Shown: one piece after another, positions 43,671 through 55,245 of the stretch | How the letters are laid out: the number at the start of each line of letters is the position of its first letter | Position numbering within the stretch: position 1 is the stretch's first letter | From: Buxus sempervirens | Taxonomy: Eukaryota > Streptophyta > Magnoliopsida > Buxales > Buxaceae | Assembly (NCBI GenBank): GCA_947561395.2 | Contig: OX387193.1 | Location: 10,912,001-10,976,000, forward strand | Reading direction: 5' to 3' | DNA: 64,000 bases | Made by a program: the position numbers and the translations under genes | The notes under the pieces: model-generated | Databases searched by the model: none | What the model was told of the DNA's origin: nothing | What the model saw: only the letters and a program-made list of their open reading frames with translations

Positions 43671-44016
43671 TGCCGTTCGAAGAAATCGCTTATTTAAGCA
43701 TATGAACATCTATTTCGTTACCATCTATTCCAGAAAGCAGTAACACACTCTCTCTAAAGCTGCCAAGCAATGAGGATTCACTCTCTCATCCATCAAAGCA
43801 AGCCAAATCTCTTTTTACACCACAACAAAACGATATTAGGAACCTTGCATCAATGGTTTAACAATGAAATGTGACACGACAGAAGACATCGACAACGTCG
43901 GTCATGCTAATATTTGAGAGAAAATCGAAGAAAAATTAATCTTTGGCCGAGTTCTGAATTCGACAAAAAAAAATTCCTAATTAGAACTTAAATCAAAGAA
44001 AAAAAGGAGTCAGAAA

Positions 44017-44199
44017 CTACTTGCCTGCTACAGTGAATAACTCGATGACATGATTGCAAACATTAATTCGAAGCACTTTGGGGCCCGAAACCCAAATTGG
44101 GAAGTCTTCGGAAGCCAATGCATCGTGATCGGTAACAGGAGGAATAATGATGGATCGATCCAGAACGGCGGCCATTAAAATGGAACCCACGAGCTCCAA
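44017..44199 (-). CDS. Possible first coding exon of an unrecognised gene
   Basis: On the minus strand, a Met-initiated frame beginning MELVGSILMAAVLDRSIII and ending ELFTVAGK runs into a donor-like GCAAGTAG at about 44025-44017. It lies downstream of an A/C-poor, C/T-rich leader (44340-44460) that resembles a 5' UTR. No family is recognised, and no following exon could be assigned; the region toward 43556 is repeat-derived. It could equally be a spurious frame. Confidence 0.25.
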   Translation of the reverse strand: MELVGSILMAAVLDRSIIIPPVTDHDALASEDFPIWVSGPKVLRINVCNHVIELFTVAGK

Positions 44200-44339
44200 A
44201 AGCTGATTGATTCATAAAAGCCGAATTTCGCCTATTATGAATTCTTCGCAGCATTTTCGGAATTTGGCTTCTAGGTTCTCCCGGAATTAGGAACCTCTTC
44301 TCAGGAACGGTGGAATGCAAGAAGAGCAAAGAGAAAGAA

Positions 44340-45690
44340 AAGAAAAAGAAAAAAAAAGGTTCTGTTGACGGTTTCTTCGTTCGTTTGCTCCTCTCAACTG
44401 ATTATTTTCCCTTCTCTCTCTTGTCCTAACGGAAAGAAAACAGTTAATTCCGTTTGGCAAAATTAAATTTTAGTCATATTATAAAATGAATCAACTCAAT
44501 CAAGTGACGATTCATTAAACAATACAAAATTAATCATATTTTTAGGAATATTAAAAAACACATGGAAGGTTCATCATAGACTAAAGTCATTATAAGACGC
44601 ATGCCAAGTCATTGTAAGCCATACACCACATCATGGGATACATAAAGATGTGGTGTGCACCCGATTATAATGAGTGGGCAATTTTTTTGTTTTTGGATAC
44701 ATAACTTTCCTATCCTTAGGCTGTAAACGAGTCAGATTCGGACAGGAACCACCAAGATCTGAATTCGGATCTAATTAAAATATAGGAATCTCCAATTGGA
44801 TATCCCATGGATCTTTTATTATATTGTCACTGAATCCGAATCCGAATATAGTTATAAATTTTGTATTCGAATGTGATTATCCGATTAAATATTTGAATTT
44901 GAAAATTCCAATTATATAAGCTTTGTTTACTATAATTATATTGAATAACACTTCAAATACTTTTAAGATCTATATCTTAGGGTCACATTTAAGATGATAT
45001 ATATATAATTTTAAAACAAGAATATTAAAATTACTTACTTATTCTTAAACATTTGAAAAAATTACAAACATATATGTAATTCAATTCGATTCGGATTTTA
45101 ATTGGATGGTTAAGGCTTGATCCAAATCTAATTATAAATGGATCCTATTTTCCTATCCAAATCCAATCCAACGACGGATTTTTAATCCATTAAAAATTCA
45201 ATTTAATTGGATAATTTAATCAGAAACAGGTAATAAATGGGCCATGATTCAACCCATTGATAGCCCAGCAGGCCGGGCACAAAAGTCAATAAAAACACAT
45301 GCAAGCATCCACTTACATCGTATGGGAGGTGTGGCATCAGAGCGACCGCAGGCTGCAGGCAACAGCAACAAATGAATGGGTAATTTAATTTAAGTAAAAT
45401 TTGTATCCATAAATTATTATTTGTTTTCAAATAATTTTTAAAAATATGATTAATTATTAATTATTAATTATTAATTATTAATTATTTTATAAACTAACAC
45501 TCAATGTTAATTTATTTGATAAAGGATGCCAAAACCTAATTCCACCATTGTGTAACGCGTCTCTCATTCCATCAAGACTTTGTTCCAGGTCAACCCAGCC
45601 CATTTATCCAAATTTGAGTAGGGGTAGATTGGGAACTCCAAGTGGCAAAAGAATAAAAAGGAGATATTGGGTTAGTATTAGTGTTCTCAG
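44340..45690. other. Intergenic with word-rich repeat and heptamer microsatellite
   Basis: 44715-45200 is dense in GGATCCGAAT / ATCCAAATC words (for example CCGAATCCGAATATAG and CCAAATCCAATCCAACG), another short hAT-like element by style. 45447-45486 is a (TTAATTA)n-type run. No gene recognised. Confidence 0.5.
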
Positions 45691-45692
45691 GC

Positions 45693-45700
45693 TATAATAA
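45693..45700 (+). promoter_or_regulatory. Candidate TATA box of the tandem ubiquitin-like gene
   Basis: TATAATAA 376 bp upstream of the ATG. A donor-like AGAGGTAATG at about 45760 and acceptor TTCCACAG at about 46032 suggest a 5' UTR intron, which would put the start of transcription near 45725. Confidence 0.35.
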
Positions 45701-46068
45701 AAGCAAAGAGATATTTTCATAGAGAAAGAAAAAGAAGCAAATATTATTTGTTTGACCATAGAGGTAATGCATCAAATCCAATTAACTTAGCAGATGTCTA
45801 TGTTTGTTCTATAGTCCTTTTCTTTATGTGAGAGCCAAAACCTTTTTCTTATTGGGTTATTTTTTCATCAAGAACAATTCTTTAATTATTTTCTTGTTTT
45901 GTTCCAACCCCACAAACTGATTATCTTTGTATCAGGCATATCTCTGCACTGAATCACCTCATTCACGTCCAGTTCTTGTTAATATCTATGTTATTTTTCT
46001 AAACCCATTTTCCTGTTTTGGGTAATTCCACAGGCTTGTTGAAGATAAGTTGAGCTTGAAAGAGAAAA

Positions 46069-46557
46069 ATGAAGATTCTTGTTTCTCTACGGGGAATAAG
46101 AAGATTTCAGATCGAAGTGTGTAACAGTACAACTGTTCTTGAAGTAAAAGAAAAGGTAAAAGAAGTTTTATGTATGCCATTGGATTTTCAGGTACTCTGG
46201 CAAAATGGGTTGGAGTTAAGAGATGACTATACCATGGAATTTTATGAAATAACTGAAGGGAAGATCATTCATCTCGCTTACTATCTTAACTGTGAAGAAT
46301 GTAAAGAAACTGAAGCTTCATCCCATATCCTTACGAAGTTGTCGCTGGAAGATATCAATTTAAAGATTGACACTAATGAGATTACCATCACTGTGGCCAA
46401 GTTAAAGCAGAGAGTTCACAAGGATACAAGAATCCCAGTTGCTCGGATTAGAGTCTTTTCCTCGGACTCACGTAGAGAGCTGGAGGAACATCATATTCTC
46501 TACACAAGAAATTTGTCCAACCTAATTCAACTCAAAGTTGTAGTCATCCTTTCTTAA
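46069..46557 (+). CDS. Tandem ubiquitin-like domain protein, 162 aa
   Basis: The single-exon frame encodes two beta-grasp ubiquitin-like modules. Residues 1-70 show MKILVSLRGIRRFQIEV, the helix VLEVKEKVKEVL, LWQNGLELRDD and the closing GKIIHL. Residues 90-160 are a weaker second copy with ITVAKLKQRVHKDTRIPVAR, an RREL turn and a closing IQLKVVVIL. No C-terminal diglycine, so conjugation like ubiquitin is unlikely; UBL modules usually bind proteasome or E3 partners. Plants have many small, poorly described UBL proteins of this kind. The start is the first ATG after a good acceptor. Neighbours do not suggest a pathway. Confidence 0.8.
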   Translation: MKILVSLRGIRRFQIEVCNSTTVLEVKEKVKEVLCMPLDFQVLWQNGLELRDDYTMEFYEITEGKIIHLAYYLNCEECKETEASSHILTKLSLEDINLKIDTNEITITVAKLKQRVHKDTRIPVARIRVFSSDSRRELEEHHILYTRNLSNLIQLKVVVILS

Positions 46558-47832
46558 AGATTTTATGTCTTTAACAATGGAAGATCAGTTACCATTACTA
46601 ATGTTGTGTGGGATACTAGAAGAAATGGATTTACAGTACAGTATGACAAAGAGATCCGTAAAAATTTTTCTTGTTTTTTATTTTTCATTTTTTGGGTTTA
46701 GATGGGAATTGAATGTTATTTTGAAGTGAAAGGCTGTTTGTAGGAAGAATCTGTCATGGTAAGAATTCTTTTTGTTTGGTTTCAGCTTGGTTGATGACTT
46801 AATGAGTATAATCTGAAATCTCCTGTTGTTTTATATTTCTGGGCACTTATGTGGCTTTATATTCAGCAAGTCAGATTATCAAGATCTCTGACTCTGACAC
46901 TTGATCCTGTTAAGCTGAGAAGCTTTTAACATTGGATGGAACTGATGAATGACCAAAAAGGATGGGGAACCCTCTAAACCGAGCACAAACCAGCACACTG
47001 AACATATGCATATATACGTACATATGAACATTCAATACAAATTTCAACCTGAACCTAAGTTGATTGCTACTTTAAGATGTTGCAGCTCCAGACCGTACCC
47101 ATAAAAACTTTAATGCTTACATGTGCATGCACAAAAATATGTAAATTATTGTAAACTAATAAGAAAGAAAACTTACTTGGCCATGCCTTGCTCCAGGAAT
47201 TGAGAAGTAGCTCTATCACCTGGAAATCATAATTATCAGATCACAGAACCACTTTAAAATCTCGAATTAAGACGAGAGAATAGCTGGGGCCTGCTAGTAA
47301 AATGCAACCTAGAGCAGAATATCAATCTGCAGATAAAATTTTAGCTTTTCAATGTTTTATCTGAAGGTAATATCAGAAGTAATTGTTCATAAACAGAAAT
47401 GATGAAATCGGTTATTAAGGAAAACATGGGTTTCCATACTACTATTCCAAATGCTCACATAAATAAAGACAAAATGGAAGGATTCCGGATGATCACGTAC
47501 ATATAGAATATAAAACAAAATCACTATTACATAAACAAACAGCAATGTAGCCTAGACTTCCCACTTCCAAAGAATGAACAAATGTCAAATTGTCAAATTG
47601 TCAAAAAGATGATACAAGGTGAAAACAAGGTTCTCACTTTTCAGGGGTCAAATGTCAAGTTGATCATTTTCTAAGAAATCAGTGTCTAAGAGTCAGCACT
47701 AATAAGCAAACTGCACAAAACAAAATATAACTGACGCATATGGGTCAAAACTGCACATTATTCCTCTTGTATTAACAGGATATCGGCATGGATTATCTGC
47801 ACTTAGTTAACCAAGCATCTTCACTCAACCAT

Positions 47833-50034
47833 CTAGACTGCATGGATTGGACTGCTGCTTGAGTTATTGGTTGAGTCACCAGTGGAGGGGTTAGCATGGA
47901 AAGCTGAACGCCTACTGGATCTCTCTAGCAACTTCACTGAAAGAGAAGAAGGACCCGCATGAGCAAGGGTATCTCCTAGACTCAATTTTGACATACCCAC
48001 CAGCTCATCAACTTCGATTGGAGTCTTTTTATGTACCGCAGTTGGCTTGACCACCTCATGTGTCTCATTCGTCGTCACCTCTGCGTTGCATCCCAGCCAA
48101 CATGGGAAGGAAAATGGAAAGAAAGGTGAGATATAACATGGAGCAAATACTGGGTAACTGGACTGTAAGCTCCCTGGCATCAGAAGGACAGGTTCTCCAT
48201 CATTAGAGTTGGTAGAATCCATTGATTCGCATTCTTCATCTAGAGCAGGAGGAGTTGGTAATAGGTTGTTGCTTTGCTTTTCAGCCTGGGGATGGCTTAT
48301 GGGAAACTTCTCCTGGGATACAAATGGAGTGTCAGCTGGCTGCAGAAAACAATGAGAAAAATAAGAATGGACATTCGTACTGACGTCAGAAAGGATTCAA
48401 GAATATAAAACCAATACTTCAGCTGATTATTCATCATTTTGGCTAATAAATAGTTATGCCTTGTACAAGTTCAACTTAATATGACGGTTTGATCATCCAA
48501 TATGTTGATTTCATTTGAACAGGAAAGTAAATGGGTATATATGTATATATATAATAGAACTTAAGATAATCCAACTAAAATAAATTTTTAGAATGCGAAA
48601 ACTTTCAGAATCTGTAGAAGTTTCGCTCCTTTATTTCCTTGTACACTGTTGGTGTACATGTAACTCTTGCCTTTTTATCTTTATCTTAATATAATCTTTC
48701 TTTATTACCGATCAAAAAAAAAAAGAGGGAGCCATAAATTGGATGTACAACATCCTTACATCATGCATGTGTATGCCTCTGACTTGTGGTTTTCAAAATC
48801 TATAGGAGAGGGACCTTGAAAACTTACATGAAGAGCATGGTAAAGCACTTCAGAGATATCCCTCCCATAAGACCCAAGTGGCAAAGACAGATTTGACTAT
48901 TATTTGATGCAAGTATGAGAAGTTATCATTTAATTTTATTACACAAAATATAATCAGTGAATACATCAACGTGCTAGTATAAAGTAGATAGACAGGTAAT
49001 AAAGATAATGAGAGAGAGTAGGACAGGTTTACCCCATCTGCTACAATATCAAAAAGGCTGGAGCGTCTCTTTCTCCGAGACACATTGCTTTGCCTGATAA
49101 AATATTTCTGAGCATGGCTAGCCACCTGGGTGGGTGTCCTAGATTTAACATAGTTGCAAGCTATCCCACGCCAATCTCCTTTACCAAGCTTTTGTAAACC
49201 AAGTAAAAACATCCTGTGTTCCTCTTCAGTCCATGGAATCCCTGCAAAATAACAGAATAGATGTTAATAAATTAAATGATAAAATATGCGTACAATAAAG
49301 ATGCATCCTTCAGCCTATCTGGTTGTTATAGTTCAAAGCCTTTTCCACACCTTAGCCCCACGCGGCACTGATCCCATGGACTCTAAACATGCAATTCAGC
49401 CTTATATGGATCCATTGTGAGAACTAATGCACTATGCAAGCAAGAAATATAACCCATGTTATCAAGCTACTGCAAACTTGATTTCCATGTGTCTTATACA
49501 CTAATCAATCTTCGTTTTCTCTCCCCAAGTCTAATCATGGCACATGAACAAACCCATCTGCTGTTGTCAAAGATCTGTCTTCTTCACAAAATTATAAATT
49601 CAATACAAACAAAAATAAGCAAAGAAACAGTTCGCAGACAAAAACTTCAAACACAACCGTTAAGGTTCCAAATTAAGCACAAATTAATTTCCATAATTTA
49701 AAAGGTAACATCACAACAGTATTAAAAAAAATTCCGAACCTCTTTTTCTCTCGCGGCAGCTCGAGGACGACCCAGGGACGAAATGCTCGGAAGCATAACC
49801 GTCGGCGACTGCACATTTCTCCGGGGTCTCACAGGGAGAACCCGAATCATTGCTATTGCTACCGTTGTGAGAGCTATTGCCACTTGATCCGGTGTAATGC
49901 GTCAGATTCCCCATACTAGCACTCTTCCGGATCAATCCGTCGTTCAAACGGACCCCAAAGAGCCTGACTCCTCCGTTAGGGCCAGTTCTCGAATTATGCC
50001 CATTATAGTCACAATGAGAACAACTCCTCGTCAT
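47833..50034 (-). CDS. KUA1: MYB-related (SHAQKYF) transcription factor, KUA1/MYB1R1-like
   Basis: Exons 50034-49740, 49241-49033 and 48339-47833 (all GT-AG) give 336 residues. In order: an N-terminal CCHC zinc knuckle ([16 protein letters not shown]), a VRLFGVRL R-motif, [11 protein letters not shown]-like serine-rich linker, one MYB repeat with [20 protein letters not shown] and [20 protein letters not shown], then a C-terminus with [30 protein letters not shown] and a terminal repression-like motif. Arabidopsis KUA1/MYBH-type factors bind I-box-like DNA and control cell expansion. Three positions are unusual: the last knuckle Cys is Gly (TGP for TCP), the MYB repeat has IACNYV where relatives have ISRNYV, and the LSLKL repression motif reads LSVKL. 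The exact paralogue is not certain. Confidence 0.88.
48620..48724 (+). mobile_element. LINE 3' tail in intron 2 of the KUA1-like gene
   Basis: CTTTATCTTAATATAATCTTTC followed by a poly(A) at 48713-48724 matches the 3' end of the LINE at 33255-33301 (CTTTATCTTAATATAATTATCC plus poly(A)). Only about 100 bp were inserted, in antisense to the gene. Confidence 0.7.
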
Positions 50035-50208
50035 CTTGATCGATCGTCTATGCAGATCGGATCTGAATACCTAGAACGAACACAACATGGACAGAACACG
50101 CGATTAGAATTAGGGTTTTTGAAGACAAATAATTTGGAGTTTTTATTTGTTTGAACTAAGGAAAGTTCCACCACCTTTCCCTTCCCCGATTCCACCGAAA
50201 ATTTCTTA

Positions 50209-50211
<3 letters not shown>

Positions 50212-50272
<61 letters not shown>
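50212..50272. repeat. (AT)n microsatellite upstream of the KUA1-like gene
   Basis: About 30 uninterrupted AT dinucleotides, about 180 bp upstream of the start codon. Confidence 0.95.
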
Positions 50273-50279
<7 letters not shown>

Positions 50280-52504
50280 TAAATATTTATTTGTATATAC
50301 ATGTATCATTGTTTTCTTTTCCTTTTATATTGTCATTGTATTTATACAATCAACTATTAAATATAAATTTATTAACATGTGATCATAAATTTATGAATTT
50401 TTATCAAATAAATAATTTTATATTCACATACATGTGATATTTGGGAGCACATACTCTACAAGAAAATTTGTGAAAAACCACAAATATAATGAGCTAGTAT
50501 TATATTTTAAAATTTTTAAAGAAATAAATTAATTAAGTATTTTTTTTTCCAAATTCAAGGGACAAATTAGGAAGAATTTGTAACATTTGCCTTTATAACA
50601 AACAAACATAAAAGCATGTTGATAGACAATTTAATGAATAATATTCCAACATTTTATAATCATAACAAAAATTGAAAAAAAATTCAAAATCTTATATTTT
50701 GTTTGGGTCAACCCGAACCCAATCCGAACTCAAACAATAATGTTTGAGTTGGGTGTGGGTTTAGTGAGTTTGGGTTAGGATGGGTCAATGATGAATTTGG
50801 ATTAGTAAATCCTAGATTGGGCTAAGCCCGAACTTTCATAACCCGACCCAACCTACCCTACTTACACCTTTATTTATTGCCAAACTCGGGTTAGAGGCAG
50901 GTTAAGGTTCAGCCCAGCCACCTGACTTCAACCTAATTTATTTTAAAAGATTTCTTTTTATTAAAAATATTATTTATATATATTATATATAAACATTACA
51001 TATTTTATTAATACTTAAACTATTAACTTATATATTCTTTTTTTTTTTTAAAGTTTTTTATGAATTTTAGAATGTAACGGGGCAACCACCACGCCCCGTT
51101 GCCATCCCCACTTATTGTGTTCTCAATAAGACTAGGAAAATTAACAACTGTTATTTTCCTTTCATGAGAGAAGAGTGCTCTATCTATCAAAAGCAAAAGC
51201 GCTCAAATCACTCACTTGAGATAACATTATATTCTTTTACAAAAAGAAAAAAGAGAATAATTATAGTTTACCTCTTGAAGTTTCAAACAATCCCACTTTC
51301 CCTCTTGAGGTATTTGAAATATATACCAATTTATCATCTTGAGGCGCTACGTGTAACACTTTTCCCTGAATGCATTTCCTCTAGTCCCAGAATCCGGTGA
51401 ATCATGATACCAATGGCTGGGCTGGGATTTGGGAGTGTGAAACCCCTTCTAACACGAGCATCCATCAGTCCGTTTCAAGGTGGTATCATTGACTGGTACC
51501 AGAGGAAATGGTCTTGTTTCCCCCTTCTAAAGGTTTGATGAATGAGGCGATATGAAAAAAACATATATTGACAACTATGTCCCAAATATTATAACATGCA
51601 AGCCTATAGAGCAGGGAAAGAGATTGAACTAATATGGTAGGATGTTAGTAGTGGCAAGTGGAAATTTTGCAAATTTTTAAAAAAATTAAAAGCCTGTACC
51701 CTCTTGTTTTGTGTTTGAATTCTCTTTTAGAAATTAAAAACCCATTTTCGGTCCTTTCAATTGTTTATATACAACTAAATATTGTGGCATATTGCATGTG
51801 GGAAGAGCAGATCACTACAAATTTGAATGGAGTAATGCCCCAGTATTGCACTAATTTGACAACCCATATCCCATTTCTTACATAATAATTGGAACACTTC
51901 ATATGCTCACCTCTTATTTTATTCCAACAGGCCAGGCAATTCAAAATACCAATAGGTGAGAACAATTTTTTCTCTTTTCTTCTAATATAGGGTACCCTTT
52001 TTTTGTGGAACTTCATCAGAGGAGAATCGTATGCCAACATTAGGAATATTACAATCCTCAATTGAGTCCAAGATGCCATTATTGTCAAGTTGAAAGAGCT
52101 TTATCTTGCAACTGAAAGGGTTCTTCTAAGCCTTGAGTAGACAATGTACTTCTGGTTATTGTGAATAAAGATCAGATTGCAACCCTCCTTTTGTTGTTGT
52201 TTGCCAATTGGATGGGAAGGAGCTTAAAATCCTAGCAAACATGGGCATTTTGAAGTTGTGGTTTATGGGATCAAAAACCAGATAGGAAGCTTGACAGAGT
52301 TCTCCCCAATCAAGGATATTCAGCAGTTAAGTTTCGAAAATTTAACGAAAGATAATAGGCCTTTCTGTCAGCATCTGAATTGGAGAAACCAGAAGCATAA
52401 ATCATATCAAAGTAATACAATCAAGAGTCCAAAGATTAGCAGTAACTGCCATAGTACAACATAAATGTGTTTTCAGTAGATGAAAGCATGGAAGTTTCAG
52501 TGGA
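50280..52504. other. Intergenic; word-rich short element at 50700-51110
   Basis: 50700-51110 contains complementary AACCCGAACCC / GGGTTTGGGTT-type words and ends GGGGCAACCACCACGCCCCG then TTGCCATCCCCA, in the style of the hAT-like elements elsewhere in the window. 51110-52500 has no recognised gene; several 70-110 codon frames there lack motifs. Confidence 0.45.
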
Positions 52505-53328
52505 TCACCACTCCTTTGAGCTTGGGAGTGACTCAAGGTAGTCGAACATGTCGACAGGGAAGTCATCAAAGAAGCTGTCGGGGGTTGCAGGATTCACATT
52601 GTCTCCTCTTCCACCATTTCTACGACTTCCATTAATTCCAAAGAACGGCAGCCCGGCCAAGAACTGCGGTGCACTTGTGGGTTCAAAACCCTCTCCGTGT
52701 CCAAGTAAGTCAGGAAAGGTGGGATCACCAAGTTCAGTGGCAATGTCTTGGCTTTCTTGCAAGAATGGAAGTTCTAAATGGGGCTGGATTGAGGGAGAAG
52801 AAAACTGAGGAAGGGATTCAATTTGGGGTTTCTTCTCAGCAGGTGTGAACTCCAATTGAGAAAAATTTGCTCCCATGTTAATCAGGTTTGCATTGTTTCG
52901 ATCTGGCAATGGCACCATTTTGATTACTTCAGAGGTTCCCATGTAGAAAGGTGGACAGGATTGAACCTTTGGACATGATTCTTCCTCCATTACAGAGGAA
53001 CTAAGCCTAGGAGCCTGAAAGTAAACAAAAAATATATTAGCTCACCAAAATGGGGAATAATAGACACTTGATATGGTTTTATGGTATTAATGTGTTGCAG
53101 GAAAATTAATTATAAGACTAAAAGGATCTTGATTTGATAATGTAAGCCTTTCTCTAAGATTAAACATGCAACAAATTGCTCTAAATCTTAATATGATGAG
53201 AATTCTTAAAATTTTATAACCCTGATTGTAACAGTACACAGGAATCAGGTAGAATCTCTCTCCCCCCTCTCTCTATCTATTTTTTTTTTTTTGGTAAGCC
53301 TCTCTCCAACTATTTAATTACATGCACA

Positions 53329-53359
<31 letters not shown>

Positions 53360-54326
53360 ATTTAACTATACATGATTATATATCTGAAAATGGAGAAAAT
53401 TTGACAGAGCTACAATATTTACAGTTTAGTGCATTGGAAGCCTAGACTGCCTTTGAAACATTGTCTAATTTATTACATTCTTATACCCCAAAAAAAAATT
53501 CTAAAAGAATTGCTCTTCCCTATTAGCATTTCAAAAAGGCAATTAAACATTTAAATACCCTTTTTATCTTCTAGTTGGTGTGGATGAATTTATGTCAGTC
53601 ACATTTCATTTGCAATTGCAGCAAAGTACAATTGAAGATGGATAAAAATTTCAGTCCTCTCACTTACCTCCAACATTGGGAGAACAGGGTTTTCACCATA
53701 GTTTTCCTGTGATTTTGCTGGTGCTGAGGTCTGCAGAATCCTTGCCAGCCTCTTCTGTCTAGTGCTCCAAAAATTCTTCACATCATTATCAGTTCTTCCT
53801 GTCAAATACGTCGCGATTCTCGCCCACTTGTTTCCAAACCGTGCCTGCAAATCAATCACCACCCTCTCTTCCTCTACTGAAAATTTGCACCCACTTCTTC
53901 CCCCCAAAAAACAAAAAAAAAAAGAAAATTTTCAGTCTTCATCATCATGATCACAATCACAATCACAAGACCCAACAATGAAACCACAAAAATAAGGGAA
54001 AGTTTTAAACATTAACGAAATCAACATACAATATCAAAAGGGTAATTTTTTTTTACTGACTCCATGGGAAGAACTGTGAGATTGAGAGAGAGAAAGAATG
54101 GTGCATACGTCTTTAAGTCTGGTTTAAGCTTATTAACCCATCTGAGGCGACAAGATTTTCCTGTTCTGGGCAAGAGACCCTTGGATCGAATGGAGCTCCA
54201 ATCTCTGGGGCCGTACTTGTTAACATAATTAATCAGTATCTCATCTTCCTCTGCCATCCATGGCCCTTTCCTCACTACCACTTCTTCTTTGCGTCCCATT
54301 ACAGAAGAATCTCTTAATTTCACCAC
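52505..54326 (-). CDS. DUO1: DUO1 (DUO POLLEN 1), male germline R2R3-MYB
   Basis: Exons 54326-54109, 53893-53668 and 53014-52505 (GT-AG, phases agree) give 317 residues. R2 is GPWMAEEDEILINYVNKYGP...TGKSCRLRWVNKLKPDLK and R3 is GCKFSVEEERVVIDLQARFG...GRTDNDVKNFWSTRQKRLAR; the NKWARIATYL, WSSIRSKGLL and SRQKRLARIL-type segments are diagnostic of DUO1 among R2R3 MYBs. The protein ends with the conserved acidic motif DDFPVDMFDYLESLP. DUO1 drives generative-cell division and sperm gene expression in pollen. Translation could also start at the second Met (54299, MGRKEE), which fits other DUO1 proteins well. DUO1 is a known miR159 target in Arabidopsis; a weak candidate site is at 52782-52801. Confidence 0.93.
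52782..52801 (-). promoter_or_regulatory. Weak candidate miR159 site in DUO1 exon 3
   Basis: The mRNA reads CTCCCTCAATCCAGCC here, against CTCCCTTCAATCCAAA expected for a perfect miR159 match: one base is missing in the centre and the seed edge carries a G:U and a mismatch. It lies in the part encoding SSPSIQP. Pairing is probably too weak for cleavage, so this is a hint only. Confidence 0.25.
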
Positions 54327-54399
54327 TTACTCAAACCCAAATCTTTGATGCCATTTTACGTTCAATACCTCTCTCTTCCTCATTCAAAAGCTCCAACAA

Positions 54400-55134
54400 A
54401 TGAAGCAATGATCTCTGCAAACATGTCGAGTTTTTATATTTTTGTTAAAATTTTGCTCTTTTTTTTTTCTGTGGTTTTTGTAAGTAACGGTTTAAACGGT
54501 TACCTCCACTAAACACCCACATGGCCTCCCTCTCTCTCTCTCTCTCTCTCTATAGGTTGAGCCACAGAAACAACCCCAATTTGTTCATGTATTAACATGA
54601 ATACCATTTGTTTACCTGGTTGTTTAAAAAAAACACAAATACCTTTTTTCTTTTTCCTTTTTGTAACAAAAAAAAAAAACAAATACCTGGTTGTTTAGGG
54701 GATTGGTTAAAAATTTGGGACCAAACGAGGGTATTTTAGTAAATTGGATATTGAGTTTGGAGTTGGGGCATCCAATACTCAAAATGGGCCTAATCCTTTC
54801 CTTTTAGTGGGCCTAATCTTTGGAAACCAAGTATTGGATTACGTTTTAGGCCACAATCCGACATCAGTGTGATGATAAAGACACAAGTGCTCTAGATTGA
54901 TGATTGAGGGCTATGTGATCCATATAAGCAGGGTTGTTCATGGTCTGGGCGGACGAGACCGCCGGTCCGTTCTTAGACGGGCTTTATCACCGACGCTTCA
55001 TTGCTTCCTCAGATGTAATGCATTCTAAGAACTAATGGAGACACGTGCACTACTGCATGTCAATCCACCTCTTTAGGTAGTTTTGTTTGTAGATAATTGT
55101 ATTTCTATTGGTGATAATCGTGGAGCATGAAAGT
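54400..55134. other. Upstream region of DUO1; intergenic
   Basis: Contains a (CT)n run at about 54530-54551. Nothing recognised beyond about 54420. Confidence 0.4.
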
Positions 55135-55245
55135 AGGCGGTTGAAATTATATAACTAAATATATATATAAAGTTCACCCCTACTATCAACTTAAGCTTTT
55201 AGGTACAATAATATCGTTTAACATGGTATCGGAGAGAAATGTTAC
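55135..55245 (+). repeat. TRIM/LTR end with primer-binding-like motif
   Basis: ATATATAAAGTTCACCCC, TCAACTTAAGCTTTTAGG and then CATGGTATCGGAGAG look like the 3' end of a short LTR followed by an initiator-Met PBS (TGGTATCAGAGC with changes). No second LTR was seen. Confidence 0.4.

Noticed and set aside
50031-50309. Open frame with a YIYIYI run
   Set aside because: It is a translation of the (AT)n microsatellite.
52548-52808. Plus-strand frame opposite DUO1 exon 3
   Set aside because: Antisense shadow of the DUO1 C-terminal exon.
54299-54326. Upstream Met of DUO1 as a separate uORF
   Set aside because: It is in frame with the DUO1 start, so it is an alternative start and not a uORF.
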